Below, in pieces: positions 6,866 to 13,037 of a stretch of DNA of 13,037 nucleotides. The notes below the pieces were generated by a model. The model was given only the letters and a program-made list of their open reading frames with translations, was not told where the DNA came from and ran no database searches. The stretch lies in the NCBI GenBank assembly GCA_017623265.1, contig JAGAPM010000228.1, positions 1 to 13,037 of the forward strand. Reading direction: 5' to 3'. Both the position numbers and the translations under genes were made by a program. Numbering within the stretch: position 1 is the stretch's first letter; each line of letters opens with the position of its first letter. The stretch comes from Lentisphaeria bacterium. GTDB taxonomy: Bacteria; Verrucomicrobiota; Lentisphaeria; Victivallales; UBA1829.

Positions 6866-8322
6866 TATTCTTCCATGCCTTCCACTTTCTGTTTACCGAG
6901 ATAGCGGACACAGATGGCAAAGACAATCGCAATGACAGCTCCGAGCGCGCAGGAGAAGGACAGGGGAAATCCGAAGCCGTACGCCTGTTTGTGAGCGGGG
7001 CTTGTCCAGAGGATGTATGCCACAATGATGAAGGTCATGAACATGCCGGGGATCAGTGCAATATCATACTGTTTTCCACGCCGCGCCAGCCACACTGCCG
7101 CTGCCATGAGTGTGGAAGCAGCCAATACCTGATTGCCCCATGCAAAGTAGTTCCAAAGATAGGCAAAGGATGCCGCATCCTGATTGGACCACCACAGAAG
7201 ACCCGCCACAATGGCGATCAGGGGCAGACAAATCAGGATCCGGTTGATGATGCTCGCCTGTTTGATCTTCAGTAGTTCTGCCAGAGAAAGGCGGGTGCTG
7301 CGCAGTGCGGTGTCGCCGGAAGTAATGGCAAGGATGATTACGGCAAGGACAGTTACGGTTCCCATGCCGGAGCCGAGAAGATAGGTGGTGATCTTGCTCA
7401 AAGTGGCATTGGGGTTAATTGCCAGATACTCGGGGAAGGTATTGTAGATCAGCAGTGCGGCACCAGCCCAGACCATAGCGATCACGCCTTCTGCGATCAT
7501 CATGCCGTAGAAGGTGATCCGGGCTTCCCGTTCGCTCTTCATGGTTCGTGCCACGATGGGGGATTGAGTGGCGTGGAACCCGGAAATGATCCCACAGGCA
7601 ATCGTCACAAAGAGCAGGGGGATGACCGGCGAATGTTCGCCACCGAATTTTGCCGCCTGAAATGCTTCCGATTCCTGAAGCAGTGCCGGATCGTTGAAGC
7701 CCAGCCACAACAGCACGACCAGGACAGCAGCCGTACCCACCAGCAGCATGGCAGCAAAGAAGGGATAGATCGTGCCGATGATTTTATCTACCGGGAACAG
7801 GGTTGCTGTCACATAGTACACAAAGATCACAGCCACACAGATCCAGAAGTTATCGTTTCCGGGCAGCAAACCGTTGCAGAGATTGGCGGGAATGTTGATA
7901 AACACCGCTACGACCAGCAGAAGCAGAATGACCATAAACCAGGAGAAGATGCGGGAATATCCTTTACCGAGATTGTCATGGATGATCTTGGGCAGGTTTG
8001 CGCCTTTGTCCCGTAGGGACATCATCCCCGCCAGAAAGTCGTGAGTTGCACCGGCGATCACGCAGCCGACCGGGATGATCAGGAAGACGATCTCGCCGAA
8101 TTTGATGCCGAGGATGACCCCGATCACGGGACCGACACCGGCGATGTTCAGCAACTGGATCATCATGTTTTTCCATTTGGGCAGGACCACATAGTCCACG
8201 CCGTCCGCTTCTGAGATGGCGGGCGGGATGCGGTCATCCGGTCCGACAATTTTTTCAACCAGTTTGCCGTAGGTGAAATAACCTGCGATCAACAACACGA
8301 TCCCTGCAAGAAAGAACAACAT
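6865..8322 (-). CDS. cstA: CstA-family carbon starvation protein (peptide/pyruvate transporter), compact form
   Basis: This 485-residue polytopic inner-membrane protein belongs to the CstA family, whose E. coli members CstA and BtsT take up peptides and/or pyruvate. Family signatures are LLNIAGVGPVIG 57-68, GATHDF 91-96, SGFHATQSPIVART 247-260 and SGDTALRSTRL 335-345, set among about a dozen hydrophobic segments. It is much shorter than E. coli CstA (about 700 residues) but ends on a natural C-terminal helix and basic tail, so it looks like a compact family variant and not a truncation. ACAGGAG (8331-8337) is 8 nt before the ATG. The gene lies 36 nt after metG with no visible terminator or promoter between them, and overlaps the start of the kinase gene by one base. 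The substrate in this organism is inferred from the family only. Confidence 0.93.
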   Translation of the reverse strand: MLFFLAGIVLLIAGYFTYGKLVEKIVGPDDRIPPAISEADGVDYVVLPKWKNMMIQLLNIAGVGPVIGVILGIKFGEIVFLIIPVGCVIAGATHDFLAGMMSLRDKGANLPKIIHDNLGKGYSRIFSWFMVILLLLVVAVFINIPANLCNGLLPGNDNFWICVAVIFVYYVTATLFPVDKIIGTIYPFFAAMLLVGTAAVLVVLLWLGFNDPALLQESEAFQAAKFGGEHSPVIPLLFVTIACGIISGFHATQSPIVARTMKSEREARITFYGMMIAEGVIAMVWAGAALLIYNTFPEYLAINPNATLSKITTYLLGSGMGTVTVLAVIILAITSGDTALRSTRLSLAELLKIKQASIINRILICLPLIAIVAGLLWWSNQDAASFAYLWNYFAWGNQVLAASTLMAAAVWLARRGKQYDIALIPGMFMTFIIVAYILWTSPAHKQAYGFGFPLSFSCALGAVIAIVFAICVRYLGKQKVEGMEE

Positions 8323-8358
8323 TTTTCGTACTCCTGTATCTGTTTGAGTGTAAAAATC

Positions 8359-10329
8359 TTATCCGATGCTCACGCCGCTGGGGAAGTCTCCTCCGTCAAT
8401 AGTGACCAGTTTCAAGCCGTTTTCGTTCTTTGCCGCCAGCAGCATGCCGCGGGATTCGTTTCCACGGATCACGGCAGGGCGCAGATTTGCCACAACAACA
8501 ATGGTTTTGCCGATCAGTTCTTCCGGCTTGTAGAACTGGGCAATACCGGCGACCAGCGGACGTACTTCTTCGCCCACTTCAATAGTCATCTTCATCAATT
8601 TTTCGGTATTTGCGACGGGTTCGGCAGTCAGGACTTTTGCGGTCTTGAGCTGTACTTTGAAGAACTGGTCGATGGTGATGATGCCTTCCGGCAGCGGTTC
8701 TTCATCCTGTTTTGCCTTGACAGCCTTGGCTTTTTCTTTCTTTTCCTGTTTCTTGGGTTCCGCCTTGGCGCAGGCTGTTTTGTCTTCCACGAGAATACGG
8801 GGGAAGAGGGCGGCGATGTCATGCAGTTCCGTGCCGGGCGTGAGGACACCGATATTCCGGAGGGAATCGAAGTCAAAGGCGTTGATCTCTTCCTGCGTCA
8901 TGCCGAGGGTGTAACGCAGTTCGGACATCTTTTCAGGCATGAGGGGCATGAGAAGCCCGGAGACTACACGCAGGACTTCTGCGGCGGTGTAAAGCACCGT
9001 GCCGAGCCGTTCGGTTTCGCCGTTCTTTGCCAATGTCCACGGAGCGGTCTGTTCCAGATAGCGGTTGCCGGCACGGATCACATTCATGACTGTATCAATG
9101 CCCTTGTCCAGTTTCATATTATTGACCGCACCTGCGAGGGCATCGATCGCCTGATGAGCCTTTGCACCCAGTTCCAGATCGAGCTGCTGGAATTCGCCGG
9201 GCTTGGGCAGTTTTCCATCAAAATTTTTGATCGCAAGCTTGACCACGCGGCTGAGCAGGTTGCCCAGGTCGTTTGCAAGGTCACTGTTATAGCGTGCGAT
9301 AAATTCCTCTTCGGTGAAGGAGGCATCGTTCCCCAGCGTCATTCCCGCCATGAGGAAGTAACGGAAGGCATCCACGCCGTATTTATCCGCCATATCCATG
9401 GGGTTGACCACGTTGCCGAGAGACTTGCTCATTTTCGTGGAGCCGACCAGCCACCAACCGTGAGCAAAGATGCTCTGGGGCATTTCCACTCCGATCGCTT
9501 TGAGCATGGTGGGCCAGTAAACCGTATGGGTCGTAAGAATGTCTTTTCCGATCAGGTGGTGACAGCTCTTCCAGAAGCGGTTGAATTTTTCTTCATCGGA
9601 GCCGTAACCGATGCCGGAGATGTAGTTGATGAGGGCATCGAACCAGACATAACAGACATAATCGCTGTCAAAGGGCAGCTCGATCCCCCATGCCAGACGG
9701 GATTTCGGGCGGGAGATGCACAGATCTTCCAGAGGCTTGCGCAGAAAACCGAGGGTTTCGTTTGCACGGAAGGAGGGCTGAATGAAATCCGGATGGTCTG
9801 TGATATACTGGATCAGCCAGTCCTGATACTTGCTCATGCGGAAGAAATAGTTGGATTCAATGATCTCATCGGTGGGGCGTCCGCAATCGGGGCAGAGTCC
9901 GCCTTCCGCCAGGTCTTTTTCTGTGAAGAAACGTTCACAAGGGACGCAGTATCTTCCTTTGTATTCGGCTTTGTAGATCAGATCCCGGTCGTAGAGATCC
10001 TGCATAATGGCACGGACGATCTTTTTATGGCGTTCCTGCGTGGTACGGATAAAATCATCGTTGGTGATGCCGAGCTTTTTCCAGAGTTCCTGAAAACGGA
10101 CTACGGTTTCATCGCATTGCTGTTGGGGAGTCATGTTGTTGGCATCGGCGGCTTTCTGGACTTTCTGCCCGTGTTCGTCGGTGCCGGTCAGGAAGAAGGT
10201 GTCATCGCCTTTTGCCCGGTGATAGCGTGCAAGTACATCGGCAAGCACCGTTGTATAAGCGTGACCGATGTGGGGTTTATCGTTTACGTAGTAGATGGGG
10301 GTCGTAACGTAATAACTGCTTTTATCCAT
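8359..10329 (-). CDS. metG: Methionyl-tRNA synthetase with C-terminal tRNA-binding domain
   Basis: This 656-residue class I synthetase charges tRNA-Met with methionine. The Rossmann fold has HIGH at 20-23, TGTDEHG 48-54 and KMSKS at 299-303. The inserted connective domain has four zinc-type cysteines in CxxC pairs (C128/C131 and C146/C149). The anticodon-binding helical domain contains N422 and PW 430-431 in the expected spacing. After a lysine-rich linker (about 519-545), residues 547-656 form an OB-fold EMAPII/Trbp111-type domain, known to promote dimerisation and tRNA binding. AAGGAG (10341-10346) is 11 nt upstream of the start, and a dedicated promoter lies at 10376-10404. The 82-nt gap is too short for a T-box. 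Transcription likely continues into cstA and the kinase. Confidence 0.97.
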   Translation of the reverse strand: MDKSSYYVTTPIYYVNDKPHIGHAYTTVLADVLARYHRAKGDDTFFLTGTDEHGQKVQKAADANNMTPQQQCDETVVRFQELWKKLGITNDDFIRTTQERHKKIVRAIMQDLYDRDLIYKAEYKGRYCVPCERFFTEKDLAEGGLCPDCGRPTDEIIESNYFFRMSKYQDWLIQYITDHPDFIQPSFRANETLGFLRKPLEDLCISRPKSRLAWGIELPFDSDYVCYVWFDALINYISGIGYGSDEEKFNRFWKSCHHLIGKDILTTHTVYWPTMLKAIGVEMPQSIFAHGWWLVGSTKMSKSLGNVVNPMDMADKYGVDAFRYFLMAGMTLGNDASFTEEEFIARYNSDLANDLGNLLSRVVKLAIKNFDGKLPKPGEFQQLDLELGAKAHQAIDALAGAVNNMKLDKGIDTVMNVIRAGNRYLEQTAPWTLAKNGETERLGTVLYTAAEVLRVVSGLLMPLMPEKMSELRYTLGMTQEEINAFDFDSLRNIGVLTPGTELHDIAALFPRILVEDKTACAKAEPKKQEKKEKAKAVKAKQDEEPLPEGIITIDQFFKVQLKTAKVLTAEPVANTEKLMKMTIEVGEEVRPLVAGIAQFYKPEELIGKTIVVVANLRPAVIRGNESRGMLLAAKNENGLKLVTIDGGDFPSGVSIG

Positions 10330-10375
10330 AAAATTCTGTTCTCCTTGGCTTCTTATACGTTCTTTCTATTCAGTA

Positions 10376-10404
10376 AATATACCACAGAACGGTGAAGATT
10401 GCAA
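10376..10404 (-). promoter_or_regulatory. Promoter of the metG-cstA-kinase transcript
   Basis: On the minus strand TTGCAA (10399-10404), a 17-base spacer and TATATT (10376-10381) sit in the gap between ompH and metG. The predicted start near 10369 gives a leader of about 39 nt. The -35 begins only 7 bases after the ompH stop codon, and no terminator is visible before it, so read-through from the galactosidase-ompH unit may add to metG expression. Confidence 0.5.
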
Positions 10405-10411
10405 GCGTTTT

Positions 10412-10993
10412 TTACTCTGTCTTGTCTTTTTTTCCGGTACGGTATGCCCGGTTCAGGTCATCCAGTACAGACTTTGTGATATCCACAGAGGATACGCTGT
10501 AAAGGACAACCGGCATGTCATTGAGGGTGACGCCGGATTTATCCAGTGCCATGGTCCATCCTTCCAGCATGCACTTGTTGCTGATGACCTGACGGATCTC
10601 TGCGATGACTTCCGCCCGCTTTTTGTCAAACTGCTCTTTCAGAAGTTTCTGACGGCTGCGGTTGTATTCATTGATTTCCAGTTCCTTGCGTTTGAGTTCC
10701 TCGCTTTTGCTGATGAAACTGCGTTTGCGGCTTTCCCGTTCCGCTTCGCTGAGGGTCAGGTTCATGGAGTCATCCCGCAGACGCTTGCATTCGCTTTCAA
10801 TGGTTCGGTATTCCTGCAGCAGTTTTGCGGCATATTCCTGATAGACTTTGACTTGTTCATTTATTTTCAGTTCCAACGCCTTGGTCTTATCATAGCCGGA
10901 GAAGATCTTCTGTATGTCCACCACAGCGATCTTCTGTTGTGCGCAGAGGGTCGCAGAACAGGCAAAAAGGATCAGAAAGAATAATTTTTTCAT
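10412..10993 (-). CDS. skp: OmpH/Skp family periplasmic chaperone
   Basis: This 193-residue protein has a lipid-free signal peptide (1-18, cleavage after LCA before QQ). The mature start KIAVVDIQKIF (21-31) is the family's first strand. A long charged helical coiled coil follows (about 35-135), then a short return segment with the conserved strand VVLYSVSSVDIT (162-173). Skp/OmpH trimers hold unfolded outer-membrane proteins in their tentacles during transit across the periplasm, so the cell should have an outer membrane. The gene starts 15 nt after the galactosidase stop, with a modest AAAGG at 11003-11007, and is probably co-transcribed with it. In many genomes this gene is next to bamA and lpxD; neither is present here. 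Confidence 0.88.
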   Translation of the reverse strand: MKKLFFLILFACSATLCAQQKIAVVDIQKIFSGYDKTKALELKINEQVKVYQEYAAKLLQEYRTIESECKRLRDDSMNLTLSEAERESRKRSFISKSEELKRKELEINEYNRSRQKLLKEQFDKKRAEVIAEIRQVISNKCMLEGWTMALDKSGVTLNDMPVVLYSVSSVDITKSVLDDLNRAYRTGKKDKTE

Positions 10994-11008
10994 AGGAGTG
11001 TGCCTTTC

Positions 11009-12940
11009 TTACGCTTTGATGTCAGCAAAGAGGCAGGACCGGGGCGGCAGTTCCGTCTCAATGACACCATTTTTTGTTTTGACCGGTTTGTCATTCCAGA
11101 AATTGACAACGCTCTTCGGTTCGATCCCGTATGCTTTGAGGTCGATCCGCAGCACCGCCGGAGCATCTTCCCAGTTGACCATAAGGATTCTGCGGTGGCT
11201 GTCTGTAATGTGCTGGAGCCAGTATTTCGGCAGCGCAGAGCTGAACAGATCCAATGGGAGAGCGGCATCGCCGGATGGGGCGGAAACGGTGCGGCGTGCG
11301 AGGTCAAGACCGGACTCATTGAGCCGTGTCATTTTGTCCGAAAGGTTGATGGAACCGCCGGCACAGAGTGCGATGGAAAGGAGGACTTCCGCCTGCGGAC
11401 GGTTCATATTGACCAGCGCCCAATTCCCTGGTGCAAAGTTCGGATCGGTCTGGTCCGGAGCGACGAAAACGAGACTGCAGCGCATCTGGGTGAGCTGGGG
11501 GTCATCGGAAGTATCGAACCCGCGACAGAGTGCGAAGTCGGGATCATTGACCCAGAGTTTCTTGTTTGCCCAGAACCGGAGTGCCACGGAAGGCGTATTT
11601 TCTACAATGCTGCCCCAACGGGCATGAATGTCACCACCGATCCGTGCCATATCCACGTTGTGCTGTCCGCCGTTGAATGTGTAGTTGCAGCCGAGAATGT
11701 GCGCTCTGCCGAGGGTGGCTTTGCGGGCGATACCGATGGTCAGATCCATCAGATGACCGCGCCCGATTTTTTTATCAGTAAACTGTCTTGCCGAACCGGT
11801 GGCGCCGAGGAAGTCCAGTTTGAAATATTCATATCCGTAACCGGCGTAGCGGTCGAAAAGATCGTAGATAAACTTTTGGGATTTTTCCACGGTCGGGTCA
11901 AGGACAAATGTATTTCTGCCCATGATCCGCATGCAGAGTGTGCCCTGACCGTTCTCCGCCTTTCCGAGCATATCCGGCTCCATCTGTGCGATCCGGGAGT
12001 GTGGATCCAGCATGGTGGGTGCGATCCAGAGACCGGGCTTGAACTTCAGTTTTTTGAGTTGCTTTGCCATCCAGGGCATACCGTGGGGGAAGAGGCTGTT
12101 GGCATCCCATTCGCCGTAGGCATACTGCCAGCCGTCATCGATAATGATTTTTTTGACATGCTTGGAAAGAACCGGGTCTTTTGCAATGAACTCAGCGTTT
12201 TCCAGAACTTCATCTTCCGTGACGGTCCAGCGGTAGTAGTCCCAGGAGTTCCAGCCGGGATCGGTATAAGGAGTGAAATCCCGATCGGTTTCCCTGTTCT
12301 CCTCGCCGTATGCGTAGAGACTTTGAAAACCATCGCCCACCCGGAGGGAAAGCGGCTTGAGTTTGATATTTTTTGCCGTGATATGTTTGATGCGGAATCC
12401 GGCTTTCAATTCGCTCACTTTGCCTTTTTCGCTGGAGCCGCTCATGACTTCCTGATGATCCCCGACTAACGGGAAGGAGAGTGCAAGCTGGGTATTTTTC
12501 TTCGTGATGAGCATCATGGTGTACGCATCAAAGGCAGATTTTTTGACGCCTTTTCCGCTCAGAGGGATCAGAGAGCAGCCACCCATACCGGCACCCTGTA
12601 CGGCAAGATGATCTGCCGGGACTATTGCCTGATCAAAATACCAGATCGCCAGATCTTCACAGACTTCCTTCAATTTTCCGTTCAGGGTCAGAGTCAGTTT
12701 TCCGGCGGCATCCACTGCGGCTTTCAGTTCCCAGGACCCGCTTTTTCCATCGGCAGTTGCGGTCATGCCTGCGGTTGAAGTTTTGGAGATCTTCCAAGTG
12801 CCGAAGGGAACAATTTTTCCATTCATCATCAGAACCGGGGAAAGGTCTTCCAAATTGAAGTTTCCGTTGCAGAAAGAATATTTACCGGCATCGAAACGGA
12901 AAGTTGTGCCGCCGCGTACGATCTCATACTGTTTTGTCAT
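11009..12940 (-). CDS. Glycoside hydrolase family 36-like alpha-galactosidase
   Basis: This 643-residue protein looks like a retaining alpha-galactosidase of clan GH-D. An N-terminal beta-rich domain (about 1-215) leads into a TIM barrel with GWNSWDYY 229-236, IDDGWQ 267-272, GLWIAP 303-308, the nucleophile D376 in YFKLDF 372-377, and a probable acid/base D437 in RIGGDIHARW 433-442. The spacing of about 60 residues between the two aspartates is normal for GH36. VNDPD at 464-468 is also typical. A C-terminal beta domain (about 560-643) closes the protein. I see no signal peptide, so it should act in the cytoplasm on imported oligosaccharides. CAGGAG at 12950-12955 is 9 nt before the ATG. Substrate may be alpha-galactosides or a related alpha-linked sugar such as GalNAc. 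No sugar transporter or regulator is next to it in the window. Confidence 0.88.
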   Translation of the reverse strand: MTKQYEIVRGGTTFRFDAGKYSFCNGNFNLEDLSPVLMMNGKIVPFGTWKISKTSTAGMTATADGKSGSWELKAAVDAAGKLTLTLNGKLKEVCEDLAIWYFDQAIVPADHLAVQGAGMGGCSLIPLSGKGVKKSAFDAYTMMLITKKNTQLALSFPLVGDHQEVMSGSSEKGKVSELKAGFRIKHITAKNIKLKPLSLRVGDGFQSLYAYGEENRETDRDFTPYTDPGWNSWDYYRWTVTEDEVLENAEFIAKDPVLSKHVKKIIIDDGWQYAYGEWDANSLFPHGMPWMAKQLKKLKFKPGLWIAPTMLDPHSRIAQMEPDMLGKAENGQGTLCMRIMGRNTFVLDPTVEKSQKFIYDLFDRYAGYGYEYFKLDFLGATGSARQFTDKKIGRGHLMDLTIGIARKATLGRAHILGCNYTFNGGQHNVDMARIGGDIHARWGSIVENTPSVALRFWANKKLWVNDPDFALCRGFDTSDDPQLTQMRCSLVFVAPDQTDPNFAPGNWALVNMNRPQAEVLLSIALCAGGSINLSDKMTRLNESGLDLARRTVSAPSGDAALPLDLFSSALPKYWLQHITDSHRRILMVNWEDAPAVLRIDLKAYGIEPKSVVNFWNDKPVKTKNGVIETELPPRSCLFADIKA

Positions 12941-12978
12941 TTTTCAGATCTCCTGAATTTTTTTCTGTTTGCTGTTGC

Positions 12979-13007
12979 AATATACACCGTGAGCGTGTAT
13001 TTTTATA
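12979..13007 (-). promoter_or_regulatory. Candidate promoter of the galactosidase-ompH unit
   Basis: TATATT (12979-12984, minus strand) matches the -10 of the other promoters here, but at a 17-base spacing the -35 is TATAAA (13002-13007), which is poor. A weak -35 under a dyad fits an inducible or activator-dependent promoter. The predicted start is near 12972, about 30 nt before the gene. The window ends 30 bases further upstream. Confidence 0.35.
12982..13000. repeat. Operator-like inverted repeat ATACAC-N7-GTGTAT
   Basis: Two perfect 6-base arms (12982-12987 and 12995-13000) flank a 7-base centre. One arm overlaps the -10 box and the rest fills the promoter spacer, where a bound repressor would block RNA polymerase. 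The binding protein is unknown. Confidence 0.4.
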
Positions 13008-13037
13008 CCATGAAAAGAAGACAAAAGTAAAAAAACA

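Noticed and set aside
6865..8322. cstA as a truncated pseudogene because it is shorter than E. coli CstA
   Set aside because: All family motifs are present, the frame is intact from a good ribosome binding site to a stop shared with the next gene, and compact CstA forms of this size are known.
8344..10395. A 683-codon open frame on the plus strand, antisense to metG and longer than it
   Set aside because: Its translation has no recognisable domain and is rich in His, Phe and Gly, as expected from the reverse complement of a GC-rich coding gene, while metG has full motif support. Long mirror frames also occur opposite the galactosidase (11000-12469), the kinase (5867-6904), the symporter (2226-3158) and the fabB-like gene (3750-4655).
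10330..10411. T-box or SAM-type riboswitch upstream of metG
   Set aside because: The leader after the predicted start is only about 39 nt and contains no T-box sequence or multi-stem structure.
1..13037. tRNA or rRNA genes, CRISPR arrays, insertion sequences
   Set aside because: Intergenic gaps are all under 200 bases, and none shows cloverleaf structure, regularly spaced repeats or terminal inverted repeats.

Overview
The window reads as a compact chromosomal segment of a Gram-negative bacterium, most likely from the PVC superphylum. A Victivallis-like member of Lentisphaerota is my best guess. The reasons are an OmpH/Skp periplasmic chaperone (so an outer membrane), a membrane-anchored eukaryote-like Ser/Thr kinase of the type common in PVC bacteria, and a GH36 glycosidase suggesting a carbohydrate-degrading lifestyle. 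The organism is an inference. There is no rRNA, tRNA, insertion sequence, prophage gene or CRISPR array, and nine protein genes fill nearly all of the window.

Layout: (1) 25-1281, minus: a secreted endonuclease/exonuclease/phosphatase-family protein with an unrecognised N-terminal region. A divergent promoter region (1282-1442) separates it from (2) 1443-3131, plus: a Na+/phosphate symporter fused to a PhoU-like domain. (3) 3324-5581, plus: a two-gene operon of a FabB-like ketoacyl-ACP synthase and a tRNA-dihydrouridine synthase, joined by a TAATG stop/start overlap. (4) 5588-12940, minus: five co-directional genes. In transcription order these are a GH36 alpha-galactosidase, OmpH/Skp, MetG, a compact CstA and a Ser/Thr kinase. 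The galactosidase and ompH are 15 nt apart. metG has its own strong promoter candidate, then cstA follows after 36 nt, and the kinase overlaps cstA by another TAATG. Two operons converge at 5581/5588 with only 6 nt between stop codons.

Four intergenic positions carry nearly the same promoter pattern, TTG(A/C)AA-N16/17-TATATT. A fifth, upstream of the galactosidase, has the TATATT box without a good -35 and is overlapped by a dyad (ATACAC-N7-GTGTAT), as expected for an operator. The fabB leader has a T-tract upstream of its -35, a small dyad, and a short GC hairpin with a GAGA loop over its Shine-Dalgarno sequence.

Functionally most of the content is housekeeping: translation (metG, dus), fatty acid synthesis (fabB-like), envelope biogenesis (ompH), and phosphate and carbon uptake. 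I do not see a clear new multi-gene system. The best leads are the translational coupling of a CstA-type transporter to a transmembrane Ser/Thr kinase, the unrecognised domains of that kinase and of the secreted nuclease-like protein, and the regulatory dyads.
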